Below are positions 35,914-44,550 of a stretch of 64,000 nucleotides of DNA, one piece after another (position 1 is the stretch's first letter; each line of letters opens with the position of its first letter). The stretch lies in assembly GCA_009377445.1 (NCBI GenBank), contig WHUA01000020.1:1-64000 (forward strand). Reading direction: 5' to 3'. This stretch comes from Alphaproteobacteria bacterium. GTDB lineage: Bacteria; Pseudomonadota; Alphaproteobacteria; UBA8366. Made by a program: the position numbers and the translations under genes. The notes under the pieces were generated by a model. That model was not told where the DNA came from, did not search any database, and saw nothing but the letters and a program-made list of their open reading frames with translations.

Positions 35914-37038
35914 ACCGGCCTTGTCGCCGGCATGCGTGTCGGCCATGAAACGCTGGACGTTGTGGTCGAACACGTATTCGGCCCCGCGCTGCGACTTGAG
36001 CTCGATCTCCGGCGCCATCGGCCCCTCGGTACGGATGCCGCGCAGCCAGACCCTGAGCGCCCGCAGCGGATGCGCCACGGTCTCGTTGACGGCCGTCGGC
36101 TCGTAGCCGCAGTGGACCATGCAGTCGGCGCACTTCTCGTAGTTGCCGGTGCCGTAGTTGTCCCAGTTGGTCTCTTCCATCAGCTCCTTGAAGGACGAGA
36201 CGTAGCCCTCGCCCAGCAGGTAGCACGGGCGCTGCCAGCCGAAGATGTTGCGCGTCGGGTTGCCCCACGGCGTGCAATGGTATTCCTGATTGCCGGCCAG
36301 GAAGTCGAGGAACATCGTCGACTGGCTGAACCGCCATTTCTTACCCTTGCCGAGGCGGAAGACCTCGCGGAACAGGTCCTTGGTCTTGCGCCGGCTGAGG
36401 AAGTGCGCCTGATCGGGCGCGCGCTCGTAGGCATAGCCCGGCGACACCGTGACCCCTTCGACGTCCAGCTCGTTGGTGACGAAATCGAAGTACTTCGCCG
36501 TCACCTCGGGCGACGCGCTGTCGAACAGCGTGCAGTTCACGTTGACGCGGAAGCCGGCCGCGCGGGCAGCCTTGATCGCCTGGACCGCCTTGTCGAACAC
36601 GCCGTGCTGGCACACCGACTTGTCGTGCTCTTCCTTCAGGCCGTCGAGGTGCACCGAGAAGGTCAGGTAGGGCGACGGCTTGAATTTGTCCAGCCGCTTT
36701 TCCAGCAACAGCGCATTGGTGCAGAGATAGACGAACTTCTTGCGCGCGACGATGCCGTCGACGATCTCCGCGATCTCCTTGTGGAGCAGCGGCTCGCCGC
36801 CGGGGATAGAAACCACCGGCGCGCCGCACTCGTCGACCGCCTCGAGGCATTCCGCGACGCTGAGACGCCGGTTCAGGATCGGGTCGGGATAGTCGATCTT
36901 GCCGCAGCCCGCGCAGGCTAGATTGCAGCGGAACAACGGCTCCAGCATCAGGACGAGCGGATAGCGCTTGGTCCCGCTGATCCGCTGCTTGACGATGTAC
37001 CAGCCCACGCGCAGGCCTTGCCGAAGTGGAACTGCCAA
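35860..37038 (-). CDS. hpnH: adenosylhopane synthase HpnH (radical SAM)
   Basis: A 392-residue radical SAM enzyme that adds the 5'-deoxyadenosyl group to hopene. The radical SAM cluster motif is CNLACAGCGK near residue 37 (C-x3-C-x2-C). Further HpnH features are VVSIPGGEPLLH near 75, TFSVHLDGLKEEHD near 125, and the auxiliary C-terminal Cys-containing segment (YEKCADCMVHCGYEP near 300). The gene is read leftward and converges on hpnG with a 54-base overlap of coding 3' ends; the overlapped part encodes a charged non-conserved tail (GRRREKGASARS). Confidence 0.95.
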   Translation of the reverse strand: MAVPLRQGLRVGWYIVKQRISGTKRYPLVLMLEPLFRCNLACAGCGKIDYPDPILNRRLSVAECLEAVDECGAPVVSIPGGEPLLHKEIAEIVDGIVARKKFVYLCTNALLLEKRLDKFKPSPYLTFSVHLDGLKEEHDKSVCQHGVFDKAVQAIKAARAAGFRVNVNCTLFDSASPEVTAKYFDFVTNELDVEGVTVSPGYAYERAPDQAHFLSRRKTKDLFREVFRLGKGKKWRFSQSTMFLDFLAGNQEYHCTPWGNPTRNIFGWQRPCYLLGEGYVSSFKELMEETNWDNYGTGNYEKCADCMVHCGYEPTAVNETVAHPLRALRVWLRGIRTEGPMAPEIELKSQRGAEYVFDHNVQRFMADTHAGDKAGSDGRRREKGASARSNAA

Positions 37039-37131
37039 GACTACCCCCTAACTATCTAACCCCTTGGCGGATACGCGCGGCAAATCGCTGCCGCATCCCG
37101 CCGGTTTCCGATATATGCATTCTGCAACGCG

Positions 37132-38064
37132 TTACGCCGCATGCCCGCGCAGTTCGTCGGGCAGCTTGAACTGCACATTCTCGTTGATGCCGTCGAGATG
37201 CTCGACCTGGATCTCGGCGAGCTCGCTCAGCCGCTCGATGAGCTCCTGCACCAATGCTTCCGGCGCCGAGGCCCCGGCGCTGATGCCGACCGCTTCCGCG
37301 CCCTCGATCCATTCGGGCTTGAGCGCCTTGGCGTCGTCGATGAGATAGCTCGGCACGTCGAGTTCCTCGCCGATCTCGCGCAGGCGATTCGAGTTCGAGC
37401 TGTTCTGCGCGCCGACCACCAGCAGCACGTCGACCATGCCGGCGAGCTCGCGCACCGCCGTCTGGCGGTTCTGCGTCGCGTAGCAGATGTCCTTCACGTC
37501 GGGGCCGACCACCGCGGGGAAGCGCTTGCGGATCGCCTCGATCACTTCCCGCGTGTCGTCGACGCTGAGAGTCGTCTGCGTGACATAGGCCAGCTTGGAC
37601 GGGTTCTTGACCTCGAGCGTCGCCACCGCCTCCGCCGAGGAAACGAGGTAGACGGTGCCCGGAATGCGGCCCATCGTGCCCACGACCTCGGGATGGCCCT
37701 CGTGGCCGATCAGGATCACCTCGTAACTCGCCTTGGAATAGCGCTGGCCTTCCTTGTGCACCTTCGCCACCAGCGGACAGGTGGCGTCGATCACCGGCAG
37801 GTCGCGCAGGCGCGCGGTGTCGGCGACCTTCTGGGACACGCCATGCGCGCTGAACACCGTATGGGCGCCATTCGGGACCTCGTCCAGCTCTTCGACGAAG
37901 ATTGCCCCTTTCGCCTTCAGGTTCTCCACGACGCGCTTGTTGTGGACGATCTCGTGGCGGACGTAGACGGGCGGGCCGTATTTCTTCAGGGCCAGCTCGA
38001 CGATGTCGATGGCGCGGACGACGCCCGCGCAAAAGCCCCTCGGCTCCGCTAGGATAACCCGCAT
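37132..38064 (-). CDS. ispH: 4-hydroxy-3-methylbut-2-enyl diphosphate reductase IspH
   Basis: Last MEP enzyme, giving IPP and DMAPP. I chose ATG 38064 (310 aa), preceded by GGAGG. The three [4Fe-4S] Cys ligands are in PRGFCAGVVRAID near residue 12, IDATCPLVAKVH near 96 and KDICYATQNRQTAV near 195. The His residues in YVRHEIVHNKRVV near 40 and the catalytic Glu region are present. Length is standard. It lies 93 bases upstream of hpnH on the same strand, so the pair is probably co-transcribed. Confidence 0.96.
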   Translation of the reverse strand: MRVILAEPRGFCAGVVRAIDIVELALKKYGPPVYVRHEIVHNKRVVENLKAKGAIFVEELDEVPNGAHTVFSAHGVSQKVADTARLRDLPVIDATCPLVAKVHKEGQRYSKASYEVILIGHEGHPEVVGTMGRIPGTVYLVSSAEAVATLEVKNPSKLAYVTQTTLSVDDTREVIEAIRKRFPAVVGPDVKDICYATQNRQTAVRELAGMVDVLLVVGAQNSSNSNRLREIGEELDVPSYLIDDAKALKPEWIEGAEAVGISAGASAPEALVQELIERLSELAEIQVEHLDGINENVQFKLPDELRGHAA

Positions 38065-38390
38065 AATCTTACCGCCTCCCCGACCCGGATGGCCGCTGAA
38101 AGGCCTCCGATAGGCCATGTTCGATCAAACTAACTGGCAAACTAACTGCAATCGCTGTCATAACAGCCGTTTCGTAGCAAGTAAATAGGACCAGCCGCGG
38201 CATTTCCACCCTGTGACAAATGCACAACGGTGGGTAACACCGTATCTGGCAGCTAGGTTTTTCGAGCCGCACTATAAGGTATGTTGCGCTGCAACAAAGT
38301 CACGAATGCGCTAGCGCCATACAGATCTACTGCCTCGATTGAAGCAATCTATAATTGAAAATCTATATGGAAGGAAACAAGCGTACAGCC
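38065..38390. other. 326-base intergenic region between hpnA and ispH
   Basis: No gene is seen. The region is clearly AT-richer than its surroundings. On the minus strand a TATAGT (38276-38271) with TTGTTG 15 bases upstream could be a weak promoter for ispH; this is a visual guess only. A GGAGG ribosome site lies just before ispH. Confidence 0.4.
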
Positions 38391-39380
38391 TCAGCCGAGA
38401 TACCTGTGGGCGCGGAACCAGTCGACCGCGTCGCGGATCGCCAGCGCCGCGGGCCTCGGCGAATAACCCAATGATTTCTTGGCTTTTTCGCAGGTGAAGA
38501 ACATGCGCTTCTTCGCCATCCGGATGCCGTCGACGGTGAAAGGCGGCTCCTTCCCGAGGACTCGGGCGACCGCTTCCGCACCGTAGGCCAGCGGCAGGAG
38601 CAGGTCATGAGGCAATTTGACGCGCGGCGGACGCCGCCCCACATGGCTGCAGACGACGCCGAGGATGTCGCGCAGCGTCATGTTCTCGCCGCCGAGGATG
38701 TAGCGTTCCCCGGCCACGCCTTTCTCCAGCGCCAGCAGGTGGCCCTCCGCGACGTCGTCCACATGCGCGACGTTGAGGCCGGTGTCGACATAGGCCGGCA
38801 TCCGCCCCGCGGCCGAGTCGACGATCAGCTTGCCGGTCGGAGTGGGCTTGATGTCGCGCGGCCCGATCGGCGCCGACGGATTGACGATGACGATCGGCAG
38901 GCCCTGCTCCACGATCAGGCGGCGGACCGCTTCCTCGGCCAGGAACTTCGAGCGTTTGTAGGCGCCCACCATGTCGGCCAGCGTCGAGGGGGTGTCCTCG
39001 TCCGCCGAGCCGCCGTCCTTGAGCAGGCCGAGGGTGGCGACGCTGCTGGTGTAGACCATGCGGGTCGCGCCCGCTTCCGCCGCCGCGCGGAACAGGCTCA
39101 CGCTGCCTTCGACGTTCACGCGGTTGATCGCGGCCGGATCGGGCACCCACAGCCGGTAATCCGCCGCCACGTGCAGCAGCGTGTCGCATCCGGCCGCCGC
39201 CTGCCGGAGCGAGACCGGATCGGTCAGGTCGCCCTCGGCGATTTCGCAATCGACGCCCTCGAGGTTTCGCCGGTCGCCTCCCGGCCGGGCGAGCACCCGC
39301 GCCGCGTGCCCGGCGGCCACGAGACGCCGCAGCACGGCCGATCCGACGAACCCCGTCGCGCCGGTGATCAGCGTCGTCAT
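38391..39380 (-). CDS. hpnA: hopanoid-associated sugar epimerase HpnA
   Basis: A 329-residue extended SDR of the HpnA group. The NAD(P) motif is LITGATGFVGSAVLRRL at residues 4-20. The catalytic Y-x3-K is in GAYKRSKFLAEE near residue 140 and the preceding Ser in VYTSSVATLG near 113. GPRDIKPTPTGK near 178 is typical of HpnA. Its reaction is unknown; the fold suggests epimerisation or reduction of a nucleotide-bound or lipid-bound sugar. The ATG overlaps the stop of the CDP-alcohol phosphatidyltransferase gene by four bases (ATGA). Confidence 0.9.
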   Translation of the reverse strand: MTTLITGATGFVGSAVLRRLVAAGHAARVLARPGGDRRNLEGVDCEIAEGDLTDPVSLRQAAAGCDTLLHVAADYRLWVPDPAAINRVNVEGSVSLFRAAAEAGATRMVYTSSVATLGLLKDGGSADEDTPSTLADMVGAYKRSKFLAEEAVRRLIVEQGLPIVIVNPSAPIGPRDIKPTPTGKLIVDSAAGRMPAYVDTGLNVAHVDDVAEGHLLALEKGVAGERYILGGENMTLRDILGVVCSHVGRRPPRVKLPHDLLLPLAYGAEAVARVLGKEPPFTVDGIRMAKKRMFFTCEKAKKSLGYSPRPAALAIRDAVDWFRAHRYLG

Positions 39381-40015
39381 GAGTCTTTCGCGGCCCGGCG
39401 CGCGGCGCGCAGCGACTCCCATACGACGTAAAGGAGGAAGACCGGCGCGCCGATGCCCGCGGCGGCGATGAAATACTGCAGCAGGCCGAGCCAGGTTATC
39501 GGCGCCAGGACGTAGAGCGTGTCCTCGATCTCGAAGCCGCGGCGCACCGTCTGGCGCACCGAGTCCCTGCCGTCGCGGACCTCCATGTGCAGCCGCACGC
39601 TCATGATGGCGGCGACCGCAAGCCCCGCCGATATGCCGAGAATCGGCCCCCAATCGCCGAGCGCGCCATCGGGCGCGCTATGGCGCAGGCCGTAGCCGGC
39701 GCCGACGAAACCGGACACGTAGTTGGTCATCGCCGCGACATGGTCGAAATAATGGCCGAAGGTGCTGGTCCGGCCGGTCTGGCGCGCCAGCTCGCCGTCG
39801 ACGTGATCCATCCAGACGGCGACCATGAACAGCGCCGCGCCGAGGTGGATCCAGGCGTCGCCGCGCGCCAGCAGCAGCGCGGCCGCCAGGCCCACGCCGA
39901 TGCTCGCCGTCGTGACGCCGTTGGGGCTGGCCGGCGTCCGCGCCAGCAGGGCGGCCACGCGGCGCGCGATCCGCTGGTCGATGGCGATCGCCGCATTCGG
40001 TCCAGCGGCGGCCAT
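39377..40015 (-). CDS. CDP-alcohol phosphatidyltransferase family membrane protein
   Basis: A 212-residue integral membrane enzyme with about five helices. The family motif D-x2-DG-x2-AR-x8-G-x3-D-x3-D reads MDHVDGELARQTG then TFGHYFDHVAA near residues 68-95: the first three Asp are present but the fourth is Ala. The family transfers a phospho-alcohol from CDP-alcohol (or CDP-diacylglycerol) to a second alcohol. It is translationally linked to the nucleotidyltransferase upstream (TGATG) and hpnA downstream (ATGA), which suggests that the three make and attach a phosphorylated polar group, possibly to a hopanoid. The substrate is unknown. Confidence 0.85.
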   Translation of the reverse strand: MAAAGPNAAIAIDQRIARRVAALLARTPASPNGVTTASIGVGLAAALLLARGDAWIHLGAALFMVAVWMDHVDGELARQTGRTSTFGHYFDHVAAMTNYVSGFVGAGYGLRHSAPDGALGDWGPILGISAGLAVAAIMSVRLHMEVRDGRDSVRQTVRRGFEIEDTLYVLAPITWLGLLQYFIAAAGIGAPVFLLYVVWESLRAARRAAKDS

Positions 40016-40761
40016 CAGGCGGACGCTTCCAGCATGGGCAGGATCTCGGCTTCGGCCCGCGCGACATCCTCCATGAAATCGATCTCGATCCACGGCAGGC
40101 CGGTCACGTCCGCGATGCCGAATTCGCCGGCCTTGTCGGCCAGCACGAGATCGCGAATCGCCACCTCGTAGAGCGAGCTTTCCTTGCCGGCATCGACGTA
40201 GGGCTTGGTCGCCGCCGGCACGCGGCCGGCCATCTCGGGCGAGAGCTTGAGAAATCCGATCCATTCGCCGTAGTAGTCGTGCGCCTCGGTCGGCTGCTTG
40301 TGGAAATCGACCAGCTTCCCGCCCCGTATGCACAGCTTCACGGGCTCGTCGCCCGGCTCCACGTCCCGGTCCATCAGGAAGCAGTTGGCGACGGGCGACT
40401 CGATCAGCCGTTTCATCATGCGCCGGTCGTAGAGCACGTCGCCGTCCATCAGGATGACCGGCTCGCCGGTCGAAAGCTCGTCGCGCAGGGCCCACAAGGT
40501 GGTGATCGGACCTTTCTTATAATGCGGGTTCATCACCGTGCGGACGAAATCCGCCGCGCCGATCTCGGCGACGGCGGCGGTCAGGCGGTCGGCCTGGTGG
40601 CCGACGCCCATGACCAGCTCGCGAATGCCGAGGCCGCGCAGGATCTCGATGTGGCGCTGCAGCAGCGTCTTGCCGCCGAAGCGAAGCAGCACCTTCGGCG
40701 CGAAATCCTCGCCCTGCCCGAGCCGCGCGCCGACCCCCGCGGCTAGCATGATGGCCTTCAT
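40015..40761 (-). CDS. NTP transferase (sugar- or alcohol-phosphate nucleotidyltransferase)
   Basis: A 248-residue GT-A-fold nucleotidyltransferase. The nucleotide-binding motif is IMLAAGVGARLG at residues 4-15, followed by PKVLLRFGGKTLLQRHIE. The metal-binding Asp are in VILMDGDVLYD near 103. IEIDFMEDVARAEAEILP near the C-terminus fits the phosphocholine/inositol-phosphate cytidylyltransferase-like (LicC) group more than hexose-1-phosphate thymidylyltransferases, but the base and alcohol cannot be fixed. It should supply the activated alcohol for the adjacent CDP-alcohol phosphatidyltransferase. Confidence 0.87.
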   Translation of the reverse strand: MKAIMLAAGVGARLGQGEDFAPKVLLRFGGKTLLQRHIEILRGLGIRELVMGVGHQADRLTAAVAEIGAADFVRTVMNPHYKKGPITTLWALRDELSTGEPVILMDGDVLYDRRMMKRLIESPVANCFLMDRDVEPGDEPVKLCIRGGKLVDFHKQPTEAHDYYGEWIGFLKLSPEMAGRVPAATKPYVDAGKESSLYEVAIRDLVLADKAGEFGIADVTGLPWIEIDFMEDVARAEAEILPMLEASA

Positions 40762-40803
40762 CGCTGTACGGTCTCCCGCGGCAAAGTTAGCCCGAATACG
40801 TCG

Positions 40804-40843
40804 CCCCGATACACGCCCCGATACACGCCCCGATACACGCCCC
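40804..40843. repeat. 12-base tandem repeat, 3.3 copies
   Basis: Units of CCCCGATACACG at 40804, 40816 and 40828 plus CCCC, with a degenerate copy just before (CCCGAATACGTC). It sits 43 bases upstream of the nucleotidyltransferase start, in the region shared with the divergent hpnM gene. It could affect a promoter by changing spacing, or be a neutral tandem repeat. Confidence 0.85.
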
Positions 40844-40997
40844 GGGGCCGGGCGGGCGGACAATAGGGACAAATCTTGGCTCTTGCAAACCCATACGCAA
40901 GCCTCCAAATAGCGCAAGCTGGGAACCAATCGACCGGTATTTGACGTTCATCCCGTAAGGTCGAAAATGGATTCTACGAATGGCGGAGAATGAGCCG

Positions 40998-41630
40998 ATG
41001 CGGACAAGCCGATACAGCCCTCTGGTCGTGATTTTCGCCGCGGCGGCCATCTTGCTGGCCGGATTGCCGGCCCGGGCGGCCCGGGCGGCCGACACGGCGG
41101 TCCCCCTGATCACGCGGCTGAACGAGGCGCTGCTGAGCACGATGCAATCGGCGGATTCGCTCGGCTATCAGGGCCGCTACGACAAGCTCGCGCCGGTCAT
41201 CAAATCGACCTTCGACCTCGCCTTCATGGCGCGGTATTCGGCGGGCCGGCATTGGCGCCCGCTGACCGAGGCGCAGAAGAAGACGCTGACCGGCGCCTTC
41301 GCCCGGCTCACCATCGCCACCTACGCCCACCGCTTCGACGGCTACTCGGGCGAGAAATTCGTCGTCGTGTCCGAACAGACGCCGCGCGAAGGCAACCGGC
41401 TCGTGCTGAGCGAGCTGATCAAGAGCGACGGCGAGGCGATAAAGCTCAACTACCTGCTGCGCGAGACGAAGGACGGCTGGCGCGTGATCGACATCTTCCT
41501 GAAGGGGACGATCAGCGAGTTGGCGACGAAGCGCTCGGAATACAGCAGCACGCTCGGCAACCAGGGCTTCGACGGCCTGATGTCGATCTTCGAGCAGAAG
41601 ATCGCGGGGCTTCAGGCGGCCAAGGGCTAG
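40998..41630 (+). CDS. hpnM: hopanoid-associated MlaC/Ttg2-like periplasmic protein HpnM
   Basis: A 210-residue exported protein; ATG 40998 follows GGAGA, and a signal peptide follows (VVIFAAAAILLAGLPARAARA). The mature part is a MlaC/toluene-tolerance (Ttg2D) domain: FDLAFMARYSAGRHWRPLTEAQ near residue 70, YAHRFDGYSGEKFVVVSE near 110 and LLRETKDGWRVIDIFLKGTISEL near 150. HpnM is thought to take part in moving hopanoids or other lipids across the periplasm. HpnN, its usual RND partner, is absent from the window. The gene is divergent from the nucleotidyltransferase. Confidence 0.88.
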   Translation: MRTSRYSPLVVIFAAAAILLAGLPARAARAADTAVPLITRLNEALLSTMQSADSLGYQGRYDKLAPVIKSTFDLAFMARYSAGRHWRPLTEAQKKTLTGAFARLTIATYAHRFDGYSGEKFVVVSEQTPREGNRLVLSELIKSDGEAIKLNYLLRETKDGWRVIDIFLKGTISELATKRSEYSSTLGNQGFDGLMSIFEQKIAGLQAAKG

Positions 41631-41657
41631 CGTGTGCTCTCGGCAATTGGGACTAGC

Positions 41658-41804
41658 GGGGTGCGTGCTTCGACAAGCTCAGCATGAGGTTTTTTTCTCA
41701 AAGCCACGAAGACTCTCCCTCATCCTGAGCCTCCTCATCCCGAGCTTGTCGAGGGACGAAGGACGCACGGCGTTCGTGCAAGATACGCAAAGGCGATTGC
41801 CCTG
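41658..41804. repeat. family A palindromic repeat, long version
   Basis: It matches the 4.7 kb copy in arms, spacer (T-run, CAAAGCCACGAAGA) and tail (TTCGTGCAAGATACGCAA), with an extra partial right arm (CTCATCCCGAGCTTGTCG) inserted. It separates the convergent hpnM and MFS genes. Confidence 0.85.
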
Positions 41805-41807
41805 CCT

Positions 41808-43025
41808 TCACGCCGCCGCCGCCCGCGGGCCGCGCGTGCGCCACAGCAGCGACGCCATTATCGCGACGTTGAGCAGGTTCCAGGCGATGCCGTTGAGGAA
41901 GGCGGCGTGGTAGGAGCCCGTGACGTCGAAGATCCATCCCGACATCCAGCCGCCCAGCGCCATGCCGATGAGCGTCGCCATGATAACGATGCCGACGCGC
42001 TGCCCCGCTTCCCGCGCCGGCAGGTACTCGCGCACGATGACCGCATACATCGGCACGATGCCGCCTTGCGCCAGGCCGAACATCAGCGAGATGACGTAGA
42101 GCGACATCAGCCCGTCGAACGGCAGGTAGAACAGCAGCGCCAGGCCTTGCAGGACCGAGCCCAGCAGCAGCGTGCGCACGCCGCCGATATAGTCCGCGAG
42201 GAAACCCGACGCGAGCCGGCTGACGATGCCGCCCGCCAGCATGAGCGACAGCATCTCCGCCCCGCGCGCGACGCCGTAGCCGAGATCCGCGCAATAGGCG
42301 ACGAGATGCACCTGCGGCATCGACATGGCGACGCAGCAGCCGACGCCGGCCACCGCGAGCATCGCCTGCAGGGCGCGGGGCGACAGGTCGAGCGAATGCG
42401 TCGGCAGCGGCGCGGCGCTGCCGCCCATGGCCGGCGCGGCATACTCCGCCGGCGTCGAGCGGCGCAGCAGCAGCGCCAGCGGCACCATGGCGACGATGCA
42501 GAAAACGCCGACGCCGAAATAGGTCGCGCGCCAGCCTTCCGTCTCGATCCATCCCTGCAGCAGCGTCGGCCAGATGACGCCGGCCAGATAGTTGCCGCTC
42601 GCCGTCGCCGCGACCGCAATGCCGCGGCGGCGACGGAACCAGTGCGAGATGTTGGCGATCAGCGGCCCGAAGCCGGCTGATGTGCCGATCCCGATCAGCA
42701 CGCCCTGAACGGCGGCGAGCTGCCATATCGTCGTCGCTGACGACGCCAGCATGAAGCCCGAGCCGAGCGCCGTCGCCGCGCCCATCAACGGCAGCATGAT
42801 CCCGAGGCGATCGACCAGCCGGCCCACCAGCACGTTGCCGAGGCCGAAGCCGATCATCGTCATCGTGTAGGGCATCGACGCGCTCGCCCGGTCGACGCCG
42901 AGCTCCGCCTGCACATACGGCAATGCCACGATGATCGACCACATGCCGATACTGCCGACCGTACCCAGCACGACGCACACGCCCAGACGGAACCACGCAT
43001 AGGGCCCGTCGACGGGACTGCTCAT
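41808..43025 (-). CDS. MFS transporter (OFA-like/monocarboxylate type)
   Basis: A 405-residue major facilitator, ATG 43025. About 12 helices are visible. The first helix begins with FRLGVCVVLGTVGSIGMWSI and the loop between helices 2 and 3 has NVLVGRLVDRLGIMLPL, the MFS A-motif. RRRGIAVAATASGNYLAG near residue 140 resembles oxalate/formate antiporter-like and monocarboxylate transporters. The substrate is unknown; the neighbouring CaiB and SDR genes suggest a small organic acid. Confidence 0.87.
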   Translation of the reverse strand: MSSPVDGPYAWFRLGVCVVLGTVGSIGMWSIIVALPYVQAELGVDRASASMPYTMTMIGFGLGNVLVGRLVDRLGIMLPLMGAATALGSGFMLASSATTIWQLAAVQGVLIGIGTSAGFGPLIANISHWFRRRRGIAVAATASGNYLAGVIWPTLLQGWIETEGWRATYFGVGVFCIVAMVPLALLLRRSTPAEYAAPAMGGSAAPLPTHSLDLSPRALQAMLAVAGVGCCVAMSMPQVHLVAYCADLGYGVARGAEMLSLMLAGGIVSRLASGFLADYIGGVRTLLLGSVLQGLALLFYLPFDGLMSLYVISLMFGLAQGGIVPMYAVIVREYLPAREAGQRVGIVIMATLIGMALGGWMSGWIFDVTGSYHAAFLNGIAWNLLNVAIMASLLWRTRGPRAAAA

Positions 43026-43152
43026 CGCGCCCGCCGGCAATCGTTCCGATGTCACGGCTGCTTCTCCCGGGTGTTCGCGGCGGAGCCTAGAGCATGCGGC
43101 GGCCGGATAGAAGCGATTCTGTCGTCGAGGAGCGTGGAACAATGTCGGAGCG

Positions 43153-43239
43153 ACCTCATGCTTCGACAAGCTCAGCATGAGGGTATCCGGTAGCGAAATC
43201 AGTAAGTTCGCCTCATCCTGAGCTTGTCGAAGGATGAGG
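43153..43239. repeat. family A palindromic repeat, short version
   Basis: Arms CTCATGCTTCGACAAGCTC (43156 on) and CTGAGCTTGTCGAAGGATGA (43218 on) flank a short spacer. It lies between two leftward genes, MFS and CaiB. Confidence 0.85.
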
Positions 43240-43264
43240 CCGCTCGGGCCTATCCACTCGCACC

Positions 43265-44470
43265 CTACTCGTCCTCCGGCTGCTCCACCGCGCCGCCGCT
43301 GGCGATCAGCGCATCCACCGCCTTCGCGTCGTAGCCGAGCTCGGCGAGGATCTCGCGCGTGTGCTCGCCGTAACGCGGCGGCGCGCGGCGGATCGACGGC
43401 GGCGTTTTGGACAGAGAATAGGGCGGGTTCATCAGGCGGATGCGGCCCTCGGTCGGGTGGTCGATCTCGTGCCAGAAGCCGACTTCGGCGAGGTGCTTGT
43501 CCGCTACGACGTCCTCCAGGCTCGCGACCGGCATGCAGGGAACGCCCGCGGCCCCCAATGCCTCGGCCCACTCCGCGGTGGTGCGGGCCGGAAAGATTTC
43601 GTCCAGCATCGCCAGCACTTTCGGCAGGTTCTTCCGGCGCGCCTTGCGGTCGCCGAGGATCGGATGGTCCTTGAGCTCCGGCCGGCCGGCGATCGTGCGC
43701 AGCGCTTCCCAGTGCTTGTCGCTCGACGGCCAGGTGCAGATGTAGCCGTCCTTGGTCTTGTGCGGCCAGCGGCGCGGCGTCGCGTGGCGCTCCGACCCGA
43801 CCCGCCCGCGCGCCGGCACGAAGCTCTCGCCCCACAGATGCTCCAGCATGGTGAAGGACACCATGCTCTCGAACATCGGCACCTCCACTTCCTGCCCCTC
43901 GCCCGTCGCGAGGCGATGGTAGAGCGCGCCGGCGACCGCATAGGCGGCGAACAGCGCCGTGGTCTTGTCGGCGATCAGCGCCGGTATGTAGCGCGCCTGC
44001 TTGCCGCCGAACGCCTCCAGCGCGACCATGCCGGACGCGCCCTGGATCACGTCGTCGTAGGCTGCCATGCCGGCGTAGGGACCCTTGCGGCCAAAGCCCC
44101 AGACATTGCAGTAGACGATGTTCGGCTTCGTCTCGCGCACGTGCTCGTAGTCGAACTTGAGCCGCTCCAGCGGCTCAGGGCGCATGTTGTGGACGAACAC
44201 GTCGGCGCTCGCGATCAGCCGGTGCATTGCCTCGGCCCCGCCCTTGGTCTTGAGGTCGAGCGACAGGCTCCGCTTGTTGCGATTCACCTGGAGGAAGTTG
44301 GACGCCATGTCGGGATGGACGAAGGGTCCGGTCGTCCGCGTCGTGTCGCCGCCGGGCGCCTCGACCTTGATCACCTCCGCACCCATGTCGCCGAGGAACT
44401 GGCTCGTATAGGGCCCGACGAAAATCGTGGTGAGGTCGATGACGCGCAATCCAGCGAACGGTCCCGGCAT
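43265..44470 (-). CDS. CaiB/BaiF family CoA-transferase (class III)
   Basis: A 401-residue class III CoA-transferase, ATG 44470. N-terminal GLRVIDLTTIFVGPY and DMGAEVIKVEAPGGDTTR form the CoA-site signature, FLQVNRNKRSLSLDLK follows, and the nucleophilic Asp is in PALIADKTTALFAAYA near residue 168. It lies 80 bases after the SDR gene on the same strand, and both probably belong to one acyl-CoA pathway. Substrates are unknown. Confidence 0.9.
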   Translation of the reverse strand: MPGPFAGLRVIDLTTIFVGPYTSQFLGDMGAEVIKVEAPGGDTTRTTGPFVHPDMASNFLQVNRNKRSLSLDLKTKGGAEAMHRLIASADVFVHNMRPEPLERLKFDYEHVRETKPNIVYCNVWGFGRKGPYAGMAAYDDVIQGASGMVALEAFGGKQARYIPALIADKTTALFAAYAVAGALYHRLATGEGQEVEVPMFESMVSFTMLEHLWGESFVPARGRVGSERHATPRRWPHKTKDGYICTWPSSDKHWEALRTIAGRPELKDHPILGDRKARRKNLPKVLAMLDEIFPARTTAEWAEALGAAGVPCMPVASLEDVVADKHLAEVGFWHEIDHPTEGRIRLMNPPYSLSKTPPSIRRAPPRYGEHTREILAELGYDAKAVDALIASGGAVEQPEDE

Positions 44471-44550
44471 GGTCGAGCTCCGATGGTCGTGAAGAGGTGA
44501 AGGGCCGGCGGGCGCGGCCGAGCCGTTTGCCCGCCGGGGAACGGAAGAGA

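Noticed and set aside
40804..40843. 12-base direct repeats considered as origin iterons
   Set aside because: No replication initiator gene and no DnaA-like boxes nearby; the repeats lie in a promoter region.
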